From assembly GCF_020923495.1 (NCBI RefSeq), contig NZ_CP064048.1, positions 1,142,501 through 1,206,500 on the forward strand: DNA of 64,000 bases. The letters are read 5' to 3'. Shown here in pieces: positions 11,452-18,554 of the stretch. This stretch comes from Brevibacillus sedimenti (GTDB lineage Bacteria; Bacillota; Bacilli; Brevibacillales; Brevibacillaceae). The notes under the pieces are model-generated. The model was not told the origin of the DNA, searched no databases, and was given only the letters and a program-made list of their open reading frames with translations. Every line of letters starts with the position of its first letter. Position 1 is the first letter of the stretch. A program made the translations under genes and the position numbers.

Positions 11452-11939
11452 GTGAAAAAGCGTGCATGGATGGTTGTCGGCTTGCTGGAGGGAGCTTCTA
11501 CGGAGCAGAAGACGCAAATGCATCGAAGATGACAGCAGACGTAAAGCAAGCAGACAAAATGAAAATACACCGCTCCAAAGAAACAAATGAAAAGATTGAG
11601 AAGGCCTGGAAGAGTGCCAAAGAGACTTTTACGTTTGATGATCGTGGTTGGACGCAGTATGACTATGCTGATCGCTCCAATTTTACAGCGACAATGAGTG
11701 AACAGGAAAAGAGCAGTTTTTACGAAGCATTGCTCTCGGCGATGTCTGAGCATCAAAAGGTTGGAGATATGATGCCAGTCTTGCTGGTAAATAGCGATAA
11801 GACCAAGGCGGTCATCCTATTCAAGCGAGATGAAGGGAAAGGTGCGTCCGTGAAAATCGAGTTGACGTTAGCGGAAGGAACGACGAAAAGTGACAAAGCG
11901 TCTAAAGTGTGGAAAGTGGACAGCGTAGAGGAAAAGTAA
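11452..11939 (+). pseudogene. Unknown secreted protein with an apparent N-terminal frameshift
   Basis: The GTG at 11452 has GGGGTG seven bases upstream and encodes a signal-peptide start, KKRAWMVVGLL, but this frame meets a stop about 27 codons in. The neighbouring -1 frame, open from 11442 to 11939, carries the logical continuation: a small-residue stretch GGSFYGAEDANA, like a signal-peptidase site, then a hydrophilic domain (KMTADVKQADKMKIH to SVEEK, about 140 residues). Read across, they make one exported protein. A single-base change near 11485-11495 would restore it. The domain resembles nothing I recognise. It could be a real mutation or a sequence error. Confidence 0.5.
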
Positions 11940-12027
11940 GATAGGCAGGAGCATAGGGGATGCAGCAGCGTCCTCCTCCTTTATGTGCTCTGTAGCCCAC
12001 TTGTGTAGACGGAACAGGAGGATGAAT

Positions 12028-12648
12028 ATGTTAGGAAATGGTCTCGGTTTACTGTTGTGTGTAATTCTGAGCACGTATGTACCCGCCAATTATGCAACCC
12101 AGGGTGAACCTTCTCCGACGAATATTCAGATCATCAGGGACGCAGAGGAAATGAGCCCAGGTCCCCTCGACAGAAGAAGTATATCGATTGCGGGAATTTA
12201 TCTGGATGATACGCAGGAAGAGGTGCTTAAAAAGCTAGGCGAACCCACGGAGAAAGGGATCGAACACTCCACCCCCTTTCCGCAATGGTATTATAAGGAT
12301 TTGAACATGTATGTTTCATTTTACTCCGATGGTTCTTCGGATGAGAAAGTGGGCGGGGTCGTGAGAATCTTAGTGATTGCCCCCACCGATAAAGAAAAGA
12401 CCAAGACCAACTACGGCTTTGGGATTGGCGATAAGGTAAGCAGCTTTGAAAAAAGGTTTCCAAAAATCTACGCGTATGAACCCCTTGAATACCCTGAAAC
12501 TCATGAAATCTCCCAAACATTTTATATAACCGGCCAAGAGATATATAAAATTACCGGTCCAAAGAGTGAATTCACTCAGTATCTTCCATACTTCAGGATC
12601 GATACTGTAAACGATGCAATAGAGGTTATGGAGCTAACAACTGAATAA
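12028..12648 (+). CDS. Unknown secreted protein, tandem paralogue 1
   Basis: The 206-residue protein starts with a hydrophobic export signal (MLGNGLGLLLCVILSTYV, cleavage near NYA-TQ). A domain follows whose first motif, IAGIYLDDTQEEVLKKLGEP, has the xLGxxxxEVxxxLGxP pattern seen in BamE/SmpA-like and related small extracytoplasmic domains. The segment FPQWYYKDLNMYVSF follows. Two ATGs lie six bases apart; AGGAGG abuts the first and is six bases from the second, so the second (12028) is chosen. The next gene is a near copy. Function is unknown; it is probably anchored or released at the cell surface. Confidence 0.75.
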   Translation: MLGNGLGLLLCVILSTYVPANYATQGEPSPTNIQIIRDAEEMSPGPLDRRSISIAGIYLDDTQEEVLKKLGEPTEKGIEHSTPFPQWYYKDLNMYVSFYSDGSSDEKVGGVVRILVIAPTDKEKTKTNYGFGIGDKVSSFEKRFPKIYAYEPLEYPETHEISQTFYITGQEIYKITGPKSEFTQYLPYFRIDTVNDAIEVMELTTE

Positions 12649-12698
12649 CACCAGTTGTAATCAGCATGTGGTCAGTTGGAACAAAAGGGAGGATAAAT

Positions 12699-13304
12699 AT
12701 GCTGGGCAATGGTCTCAGTTTACTCTTATGTGTAATCCTGGGCACGTATGTACCCGCCAATTATGCAACCCAGGGTGAACCTTCTCCGACGAATATTCAG
12801 ATCATCAGGGAAGCAGAGGAAATGGGGCCGGGTCCCCTCGACCGAAGAAGCATATCGATTGCGGGAATTTATCTGGATGATACGCAGGAAGAGGTGCTCA
12901 AAAAGTTAGGAGAACCCACGGAGAAAGGGATCGAACATTCTACCCCCTTTCCGCAATGGTATTATAAGGATCTGAACATGTATGTTTCATTTTTCTCCGA
13001 TGGCTCATCGGATGAGAAAGTGGGTGGGGTCGTTAGAATCAGCGTGACGGCCCCCACCGATAAAGAAAAAACCAAAACCAACTACGGGTTTGGGATTGGT
13101 GATAAGGTAAGCAGCTTTGAAAAAAGGTTTCCAAAAATCTACGCGTATAACCCCCATGAAGACCCTGAAACTCATGAAATATTACAAGCATTTTATATCA
13201 CCGGGAAAGAAACATTTCATATAACGTACACTCATTATCGTCCATCCTTCTGGATCGGTACCGTAAACGGTGTAATAGAGGGTATGGAACTAACGACTGA
13301 GTGA
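12699..13304 (+). CDS. Unknown secreted protein, tandem paralogue 2
   Basis: The 201-residue near copy of the preceding gene is nearly identical over the first 150 residues (same signal peptide, same LDDTQEEVLKKLGEP motif). It diverges at the C terminus, where a segment of about 9 residues (KITGPKSEF in copy 1) is missing. AAGGGAGG lies six bases before the ATG. Nucleotide identity stays high through the coding regions, including synonymous sites, which points to a recent tandem duplication. A long palindromic terminator closes the pair. Confidence 0.75.
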   Translation: MLGNGLSLLLCVILGTYVPANYATQGEPSPTNIQIIREAEEMGPGPLDRRSISIAGIYLDDTQEEVLKKLGEPTEKGIEHSTPFPQWYYKDLNMYVSFFSDGSSDEKVGGVVRISVTAPTDKEKTKTNYGFGIGDKVSSFEKRFPKIYAYNPHEDPETHEILQAFYITGKETFHITYTHYRPSFWIGTVNGVIEGMELTTE

Positions 13305-13342
13305 AGCCAATTGTCGCGATGAAACATGATTGATAACAAACG

Positions 13343-13375
13343 AAAGCTGGGTATACTCTCGGTATACCCAGCTTT
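13343..13375. terminator. Bidirectional terminator between convergent genes
   Basis: A 14-base perfect stem AAAGCTGGGTATAC / GTATACCCAGCTTT with a five-base loop. The T-run is within the stem ends. Confidence 0.65.
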
Positions 13376-13379
13376 CAGA

Positions 13380-13952
13380 TTATAACCAACCAGAGTTATT
13401 CAAGATGATATTGAGTCTGCGTCCGGGATAGGAATCGGTGGAGAGCATATAGTGGCCCGCATTCCATTTGGACGATCCCAGCATTTCGTTGACGGCATAT
13501 GCACCTGGGCTAAAGTTTTGACTGGTAACAGATTTAAGTGTTTTGCCATCATCTGTTTTTACATTGGAAGCCTTCAGGCCGCCTTTAAAACCATTTTCAT
13601 ATGCGCCTCTAAGATTTGTTTTTTCCCCAAAAATGTTATCGTATGCGTCTTTTCCCCCATTGTATCGTTTTTTGATTTGTTCATAGTATGCAATAGTACC
13701 CTCAGTCAGTGATGCAAAAATCGGGAATGAACCACAAGATTTATTTTTTTCAGTTGTTCGTCCCATAGTTGATGTCTGAAATGCAGGGTTATTAATTGGA
13801 ATTCCCCATTCCTGGAACCATTGGCACAAAACCACTTCTGTCGGAATGCCGATTTGATTTGCCGCTTCTTCAGCATATGATGCATAGCGGTCATAGAAAT
13901 CGGAATAATTCGGTTTTTTCGGATAACCTTTTTGTCCTGGGCAAACAGTCAT
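13380..13952 (-). CDS. Glucosaminidase-like (GH73-type) peptidoglycan hydrolase domain protein
   Basis: The 190-residue protein has a lysozyme-fold opening YASYAEEAANQIGIPTEVVL followed by CQWFQEWG. The glutamate (Glu48) sits where the catalytic Glu of GH73 glucosaminidases lies (usually ESGWG). The later segment FPIFASLTEGTIAYYEQIKK matches the F-x-x-Y/F-x-S-x-x-E-S-x-x-x-Y pattern of that family. No signal peptide is visible, so export would need a holin or other route, as in phage endolysins. The ATG follows AGGAGTG. It lies 6 bases downstream of the glutaredoxin-like frame and may be co-transcribed with it. Confidence 0.55.
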   Translation of the reverse strand: MTVCPGQKGYPKKPNYSDFYDRYASYAEEAANQIGIPTEVVLCQWFQEWGIPINNPAFQTSTMGRTTEKNKSCGSFPIFASLTEGTIAYYEQIKKRYNGGKDAYDNIFGEKTNLRGAYENGFKGGLKASNVKTDDGKTLKSVTSQNFSPGAYAVNEMLGSSKWNAGHYMLSTDSYPGRRLNIILNNSGWL

Positions 13953-13958
13953 AATGCT

Positions 13959-14252
13959 TCACACTCCTAAACCTAAAATTTTTGGTTGCGTAATTCTGGC
14001 AAACTCATCGTCCCAATGACGGTTGATTGGCATGATCACCTTCAAGTCTGAGGGCGGGACGGAAATGTGGAAATGTTGATGCAGCAATCGACTCCACAGG
14101 AAAGGGTTGTATCCGTCATACACTTTGCCGGCCAAGATGAACGACGGAACCAGGTTGAGTTTTAGCTGTTTGTAGTCGCGCAGCGCTTCCATGTCCCTGA
14201 TAATGTTCCTTTCGACAAAGGGTACAGCGTGTTCTTTGAACAGACAGATCAC
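13959..14252 (-). CDS. Degenerate glutaredoxin-fold protein, start uncertain
   Basis: The frame from the GTG at 14252 encodes ICLFKEHAVPFVERNIIRDM, then ALRDYKQLKLNLVPSFILAG, which follows the glutaredoxin/NrdH pattern (helix 1, beta 2, helix 2, cis-Pro strand). The same frame stays open upstream to about 14306. It encodes HVVEVFTDD, the expected first strand, but with no ATG, GTG or TTG before it; AGGGGGAG sits there, only three bases from an ATC. The CxxC active site is absent, replaced by DLSLIAFQVIC. It is therefore either a redox-dead relative or a decaying gene. A C-terminal extension (PSDLKVIMPINRHWDDEF) is unrecognised. Confidence 0.45.
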   Translation of the reverse strand: MICLFKEHAVPFVERNIIRDMEALRDYKQLKLNLVPSFILAGKVYDGYNPFLWSRLLHQHFHISVPPSDLKVIMPINRHWDDEFARITQPKILGLGV

Positions 14253-14555
14253 CTGAAAGGCAATTAACGATAGGTCATCCGTGAATACTTCTACAACATG
14301 TGTAAAGATGGTCTCCCCCTTTCTTTGCGGAATTCATGAGATCTCATTTCAACCATGTAGGAGGAAATTTGAGGGAAATAACAACCCCCATCCACGAATT
14401 AATTGAAAGGATCTACACCAATCCATTGTAAATAAATGGGAATAATACTTATTTAATAATTCACACAATTTTAACATCGAGCGGATTCATTTCCCCTCAT
14501 TATGGGATACAATGTCAATGACAATGACGACCGTGAGAAGAAAGGGGTATACTCA
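14253..14555. other. AT-rich divergent intergenic region
   Basis: Separates the reverse-strand hydrolase pair from the forward zinc-ribbon gene. It is notably AT-rich (14340-14500) compared with the window. I see no confident promoter pair or repeat. Confidence 0.5.
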
Positions 14556-14714
14556 TTGAATTTGGTATTAACCGAAAGACAATGTCGAGTATGTCGGGTT
14601 CGTCTGACGGAGTATGAAATTGAAAACAACAACGAGCTATGCATGGATTGTTATAAAGAAAAACGTGAAGATGCTGAAACGAAAGCGAACCTGGGCAAAA
14701 AGCCGTCTCTCTGA
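14556..14714 (+). CDS. Small four-cysteine zinc-ribbon-like protein
   Basis: The 52-residue protein has CRVC and, 21 residues on, CMDC: two CxxC knuckles that should bind one zinc, followed by a charged tail (KEKREDAETKANLGKK). The TTG at 14556 has AAAGGGG eight bases upstream. The upstream in-frame ATG at 14502 has no Shine-Dalgarno. The stop codon lies inside the stem of its own terminator, the hairpin later split by the palindromic element. No specific family is recognised. Confidence 0.6.
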   Translation: MNLVLTERQCRVCRVRLTEYEIENNNELCMDCYKEKREDAETKANLGKKPSL

Positions 14715-14726
14715 TGGGAGACGGCT
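14701..14726 (+). repeat. Left target duplication (terminator hairpin), element copy 1
   Basis: A 26-base stem-loop (AGCCGTCTC / GAGACGGCT arms), identical to 15065-15090. It keeps the upstream A-run but has lost the T-run, which is now on the right copy. Confidence 0.85.
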
Positions 14727-15064
14727 CAGCATGTAGACAAAGTCCGTGGCGCATGGGTGATCGGGCCCGCTCGCTCTCTTGACGCCCAGCAAAGAAGTGG
14801 ATGATGTCCGCTCCAAAACGCGACGCGGGCAGGGGGCAAACATCTGGGTGTTTCGACGAAGTGAGACTTGTGCCCCCTGTTTATCCCCGCGTCTTTCGTT
14901 TTTCCGCTGAGCAGGTCGTCAAAGGAGCTCGCTTGGCCCATCCCTCCATGCGATGTACGTTGTCTTCAGCTTCGGTTGATGAATGTGCAGGCCTTCCGGC
15001 CTGGAAATTATGAAAATCGTTTTCTTGTGGACGCTTACTAAATAAACAGTTTGTCTTCAATCTG
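14727..15064 (+). mobile_element. 338-bp palindromic non-autonomous element, copy 1
   Basis: The element is bounded by imperfect inverted repeats: CAGCATGTAGACAAAG at the left end and the reverse of CAGATTGAAGACAAAC at the right, matching at 12 of 16 positions. The first 225 bases differ from copy 2 (47052-47391) at only about ten positions. The inside is one long imperfect hairpin around the core GACGCGGGCAGGGGGCA / TGCCCCCTG...CCCGCGTC, then a smaller hairpin CAGGCCTTCCGGCCTG. Frames on both strands are shadows of the palindrome with no conserved coding. The 3' third is more diverged than in copy 2. Confidence 0.75.
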
Positions 15065-15090
15065 AGCCGTCTCTCTGATGGGAGACGGCT
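15065..15090 (+). repeat. Right target duplication with the functional T-run
   Basis: An exact copy of 14701-14726 followed by TTTTC. It is now the working terminator copy. Confidence 0.85.
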
Positions 15091-15168
15091 TTTTCATGGG
15101 TGCAACCCCTGTATGGGCGTATTTGTGCTTGAGACAGGCGGCAATCAGCCCTTTGCTGGCAGGCCGCT

Positions 15169-15960
15169 TTACGGAACAGGTGTCGAGGGATTGTGCGGAA
15201 CCAGCTGATCCAGGCTCTTGAATTCGTACCCCCGTTTGCGCGCCTCGTCGATGATTGCACCCAGCGCTTCTGCGTTGTCGCGGGAGACGGCGTGCAGCAG
15301 GATGACGGCACCCGGGTGAAGCTGTGAGATGACGCTGTCGTACGCGTACCGCCAGCCTCTTTGCACCTTGGTGTCCCAGTCTTTGTAGGCAATCGACCAG
15401 AAGATGCTGGTATAGCCCAGCTGCTTGCAGGCCGCAAGGGAGCGGTCACTGAAAATTCCCCTTGGCGGACGCAAAAAGCGCATCTCTTTTTGACCAGTGA
15501 TCCGGGCTACTTCCGTCTGTACCTTCTCCAGCTCTTCCCGGATGCGTTCGTTGGAAAGTTTCGTCATGTCGGGGTGGCTCCAGGAGTGGTTTCCGATCAG
15601 ATGCCCTTCGGCTGCCATCCGTTTGATGAGGTCGGGCTGGTCTTTTACGTAATGTCCGGTCACGAAAAAGATGGCCGGCACCTTTTTGGCCTTGAGCGTG
15701 TCCAATATTTGCGCGGTGTAGCCGTTTTCGTACCCGTTGTCAAAGGTCAGATACAGTTCTTTTTTGGTCGTATCTCCCAAAAAGATAGCCCCGTGCTTCT
15801 CCACAACGGATTTGAATCCTTCCTGGTCAATGGAAGGAAGTTTGCCGTCCCTGCTCTTTTTAAAGCCAAAGTGGTACGCCGTATCGGGATGGGCAGCCGC
15901 ATGCCCCAACACGATGGTTACGAGCAGCAAGACAGCGGACAAAATGGTAAGGCGCTTCAT
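15169..15960 (-). CDS. pdaA: Polysaccharide deacetylase PdaA (spore cortex muramic-lactam synthesis)
   Basis: De-N-acetylates muramic acid in cortex peptidoglycan so that muramic-delta-lactam, the germination recognition mark, can form. The 263-residue protein has a signal peptide (MKRLTILSAVLLLVTIVLG). The PdaA-type opening YHFGFKKSRDGKLPSID follows. The NodB-domain motifs are TFDNGYENG (with the D-N pair typical of PdaA), HSWSHPD (zinc histidines), RPPRGIFS and LLHAVS. It acts outside the forespore inner membrane. The ATG is preceded by AAAGGAGGG. It stands alone. A sigma-G promoter is expected, but I could not fix one by eye. Confidence 0.92.
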   Translation of the reverse strand: MKRLTILSAVLLLVTIVLGHAAAHPDTAYHFGFKKSRDGKLPSIDQEGFKSVVEKHGAIFLGDTTKKELYLTFDNGYENGYTAQILDTLKAKKVPAIFFVTGHYVKDQPDLIKRMAAEGHLIGNHSWSHPDMTKLSNERIREELEKVQTEVARITGQKEMRFLRPPRGIFSDRSLAACKQLGYTSIFWSIAYKDWDTKVQRGWRYAYDSVISQLHPGAVILLHAVSRDNAEALGAIIDEARKRGYEFKSLDQLVPHNPSTPVP

Positions 15961-16090
15961 GGTAACCTGCCCTCCTTTGTGACAATAGGCTTCCCTTTAC
16001 CTAGCGATATTGTCCCATCAACGTTGGCAAGTTATGTGCCTGCCGCGACCAGGCGCTTTTGGAAAAAACAGGTTGGCAACCCACACAAAA

Positions 16091-16126
16091 CGGCCTTTCC
16101 CTGCCACTATGGAGCGGGAAGGCCGG
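16091..16126 (-). terminator. Terminator of the 50-residue gene
   Basis: On the reverse strand, CGGCCTTCCC and GGGAAAGGCCG pair around a 14-base loop, followed by TTTTGTG. Confidence 0.7.
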
Positions 16127-16132
16127 ATGTGC

Positions 16133-16285
16133 TCAGGCCTCCTCCCAGGGGACGGGACGGGGGGCCGGAATGGGATATTGTTCGGAGCGATCGGGCATTT
16201 CGGCTCGGGTCTTGTCTATGGAACCGACCGGAATCTTGTCTTCCACTTCAAAAATGGCCATGGCTCTCTCTTTTTGATCGGGCAT
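16133..16285 (-). CDS. Small acidic proline-rich protein, 50 residues
   Basis: The frame starts MPDQKERAMAIFEVEDKIPV and ends in a proline-rich acidic tail (PIPAPRPVPWEEA). GGAGGTGA lies eight bases before the ATG, a near-perfect Shine-Dalgarno, and an intrinsic terminator follows 7 bases after the stop. Together they argue for a real gene. It has no cysteine and no membrane segment. It lies between pdaA and the divergent HxlR gene. I do not recognise a family. Confidence 0.65.
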   Translation of the reverse strand: MPDQKERAMAIFEVEDKIPVGSIDKTRAEMPDRSEQYPIPAPRPVPWEEA

Positions 16286-16390
16286 GCAGCACTCACCTCC
16301 GTATGTTTCCATTCACTAGGATGGTTGCGGGCCAGATTTTGATGCAAGGAAAAAAGAGCGATATACTGAATGGAGAATGGGGTGATTTCC

Positions 16391-16723
16391 ATGAAACAGT
16401 CTTCTCTGTGCCCGAAGTTTGAAAAAGCCATGCATCTGCTGAGCAAACGCTGGACAGGGCTGATCCTGCACCAGCTTCTTTTGGGACCGCAGCGTTTTTG
16501 TTCAATTGAAGAGGCGCTTCCGATCAGCGGCAGGCTTTTGTCGGAACGGCTGAAGGATCTGGAGAAGGAAGGACTGGTGCATCGGGAAGTCTATACGGAT
16601 TCCGCTCCGGTGAGGGTGGAATATTCGCTTACGGATAAAGGACGCGCACTGGAACCGATCATCAAAGGCATCGAGAAATGGGCACAAGAGTGGATCGAAC
16701 TGGATCAGAAAACAGTCAACTGA
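16391..16723 (+). CDS. HxlR-family transcriptional regulator
   Basis: The 110-residue winged-helix protein starts MKQSSLCPKFEKAMHLLSKR, then WTGLILHQLLLGPQRF. The family layout is complete: conserved Cys near the N terminus, helix-turn-helix around LPISGRLLSERLKDLEKEGL, and the wing ending YSLTDKGRALEPII. HxlR proteins often sense redox or electrophilic stress and control a divergent or adjacent gene; here the divergent neighbour is the 50-residue protein. The ATG at 16391 has GGGGTGA just upstream; an earlier ATG at 16370 lacks one. Confidence 0.88.
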   Translation: MKQSSLCPKFEKAMHLLSKRWTGLILHQLLLGPQRFCSIEEALPISGRLLSERLKDLEKEGLVHREVYTDSAPVRVEYSLTDKGRALEPIIKGIEKWAQEWIELDQKTVN

Positions 16724-16851
16724 ACGGACTTACGAACAAAGCGCCGGACATTGTGTACGGCGCTGATTTGCTTGGAAAGGACCGCATCGTTCAATGCGAG
16801 GCCGTTCCCTGCAAGGGACTGTTCGGACGTGCTTCGGCTGCGCCGCATATC

Positions 16852-17388
16852 TCAAGCCGGACGCGGGCCCCTGCCGTGGAGGCGGGCGACGAACTGGCGG
16901 TGCAGGCGTTCGCTGATGATGCGGCGGCGAATCTGAGCGAGCCGCTTTTCCGCCAGCTGCCGGGTTACGCCAAACTCCTGGGCCAGCAAGCAGGCCGGAT
17001 GAGTCTGGCAGTCGGTCAGTCTCAACCTGGATACCATGAAAAACGGCAGAGCCGCGTAAAGTTGAAACTGCGAAGCCTGGGCCTCCTGCAGGTCGCGGAA
17101 CGATTTTCTCATCTCCAGCTGTTTCCCGGTATGTCCGCGCAATATATGCCCCAGCTCATGAAAAAACTGCTCACGCTGGATTGGCCGGGGCAGGGCGGAA
17201 TTGATCGTGATGCAGCGATAGCCGCCGGCTTCGTACCGCATCGATGGACAAGGACGGTACACAAGCTCAATGCCGAGGGCTTCGGCGACCGTTTCCTCGC
17301 GCAAATCTCCCGCATGTCGCATCCCCAGTCTGGCATAAAAAGCGCCCACCCATTTTTCCAGTTCCGTTTGTTTGTAATCGCGGAGCAT
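16852..17388 (-). CDS. ImmA/IrrE-family metallopeptidase
   Basis: The 178-residue protein has the zinc protease motif FFHELGHILRGH (HExxH) near residues 78-89. ImmA-type proteases cleave their cognate Xre repressor and so derepress an integrative element or prophage. The repressor is the next gene upstream on the same strand. Of two ATGs six bases apart, 17388 has AAAGGAGG seven bases before it; the first ATG is too close. The C terminus is Arg-rich and otherwise unremarkable. Confidence 0.88.
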   Translation of the reverse strand: MLRDYKQTELEKWVGAFYARLGMRHAGDLREETVAEALGIELVYRPCPSMRYEAGGYRCITINSALPRPIQREQFFHELGHILRGHTGKQLEMRKSFRDLQEAQASQFQLYAALPFFMVSRLRLTDCQTHPACLLAQEFGVTRQLAEKRLAQIRRRIISERLHRQFVARLHGRGPRPA

Positions 17389-17493
17389 GTGCATTCCTCC
17401 TTTGCAAGAAATAGAACATATGTTCGGTATTGTGCGAAAAGAAAACGCCGTGCACGGGACAGTGTTTGGTAAGACACGTCCTGCCCCTGCCGG

Positions 17494-17850
17494 TCATGGT
17501 TTGTCCGACTGTCGGGCTTTCCACCGCAAATAGTCGATGTGCTTTTTCACTTCTTCAATCTCGGATGGGCTCAATCCCTCCAAGTCAAAGAACGAAATAT
17601 GCTCCTCCGGATTTTTCCGGGTTCCCCATGAGGGCGTCGGGTCATTCGTCTTGCCGAGAAGGAAATCGGCGGAGACGTTGAACACATCGGCAACTTTCGA
17701 GAGCAGATGGTTGTCCACACTCTTTTTCTCACCCGACTCAATCCGTGAGAGCACCGTGTTGTGAATTTGCAGTTTTTCGGCCAATTGGATTTGGGACCAC
17801 CGCTTTTGTTCCCGGAGCCATTTGATCCGTTGACCGACTGTTGACATCAT
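17494..17850 (-). CDS. Xre-family repressor (ImmR-like)
   Basis: The 118-residue protein starts MMSTVGQRIKWLREQKRWSQ. The N-terminal helix-turn-helix (residues 6-60) contains IQLAEKLQIHNTVLSRIESG and ends DVFNVSADFLLGKTND. The C-terminal tail LSPSEIEEVKKHIDYLRWKA is a helix of the kind found in ICE/phage repressors. With the ImmA gene downstream and a divergent small Xre gene upstream it makes the standard immunity switch of ICEBs1-type elements. Either of two adjacent ATGs may be the start. Confidence 0.88.
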   Translation of the reverse strand: MMSTVGQRIKWLREQKRWSQIQLAEKLQIHNTVLSRIESGEKKSVDNHLLSKVADVFNVSADFLLGKTNDPTPSWGTRKNPEEHISFFDLEGLSPSEIEEVKKHIDYLRWKARQSDKP

Positions 17851-17891
17851 TCGTCACAACCTTTCCGCTATGGCAATAATTATTCTAACAA

Positions 17892-17972
17892 TTTTCCATA
17901 ACGGAAAACACAATTTTTGTTAATTTAACAAAGAACGTGTTGACTTTGTGAAAATTGAAACGGTATTATAAT
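17892..17972. promoter_or_regulatory. Divergent operator/promoter region of the Xre switch
   Basis: Two palindromes lie between the divergent genes: TTTTCC-ATAAC-GGAAAA (17892-17908) and TTTGTTAA-T-TTAACAAA (17916-17932). The rightward promoter is TTGACT (17940-17945), an 18-base spacer, and TATTAT (17964-17969). The second palindrome ends eight bases before its -35, where a bound repressor could block RNA polymerase. Confidence 0.6.
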
Positions 17973-18014
17973 GGTTAAAGATTTGCTAATTTGGCAAATA
18001 AAGGGGGATGCTGA

Positions 18015-18233
18015 TTGAACAAAGTCAATCTGGGATTCATCGCAAGGCGACGGCTCGAAACGGGAATCACGTTGCAGGACATGGCGGAATCACTGGGCTT
18101 CAAGAACGCGTCTACCTATCTGAAATACGAAAAGGGCGAGTACGACTTCAAGGCGAATCACCTGCCGGTGTTGGCCAGAAAGCTGAAATGCGAACTGCGC
18201 GACTTGTTTCAGTGCTTGATTTTGCTGATATGA
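18015..18233 (+). CDS. Small Xre/Cro-like DNA-binding protein
   Basis: The 72-residue helix-turn-helix protein contains FIARRRLETGITLQDMAESL, then GFKNASTYLKYEKGEYDF, a single Cro/C1-type domain and little else. The TTG start has AAGGGGGA eight bases upstream. It is divergent from the ImmR-like repressor. It fits the Xis/Cro-type early gene of an integrative element or a small antagonist repressor. Confidence 0.8.
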   Translation: MNKVNLGFIARRRLETGITLQDMAESLGFKNASTYLKYEKGEYDFKANHLPVLARKLKCELRDLFQCLILLI

Positions 18234-18295
18234 CAAATACAGAGACAAACAGATCACAGAGCGATATGGCAAGAGATCGGTCAGGGGGGAAAGAG

Positions 18296-18490
18296 GTGGA
18301 AGTCCGGGAAGCCAACATGCGGCAGTTGGAAATCTGGAAAAGGACACTGGCATACGAGCTAGCGATGATGGAGCCCCAAAGCGTTTCTGCCTGTCAGGAT
18401 TTCCTTCGTCGCTTGGAGTCGTTTGAGCGGGAACTGCAAAGGGAGAGCGACGCGGCACTGACCGCCCCGATTGCCGGGCAGGTGCCGTGA
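18296..18490 (+). CDS. Small helical protein downstream of Cro-like gene
   Basis: The 64-residue frame from the GTG at 18296 (five bases after GGGGGGA) encodes a charged alpha-helical protein, with segments such as MRQLEIWKRTLAYELAMMEP and FLRRLESFERELQRES. The frame is also open from an ATG at 18230 that overlaps the stop of the preceding gene (ATGA), giving 86 residues by translational coupling. Function is unknown. It ends just before a bidirectional terminator. Confidence 0.55.
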   Translation: MEVREANMRQLEIWKRTLAYELAMMEPQSVSACQDFLRRLESFERELQRESDAALTAPIAGQVP

Positions 18491-18494
18491 GAAA

Positions 18495-18537
18495 AAGCGG
18501 TTTCCCCAAACGGACGAGCCCACGGGGGAAACCGCTT
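18495..18537. terminator. Bidirectional terminator
   Basis: A 13-base stem AAGCGGTTTCCCC / GGGGAAACCGCTT with a 17-base loop. The reverse strand continues in TTTCTC, serving the PTS locus. Confidence 0.8.
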
Positions 18538-18554
18538 CGTTGTGCTGTCTGGCG

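Noticed and set aside
14726-15013. Open frames on both strands inside the palindromic element, also in copy 2 (47051-47473)
   Set aside because: They are shadows of the palindrome. Substitutions between copies fall at all codon positions, and no start has a ribosome site.
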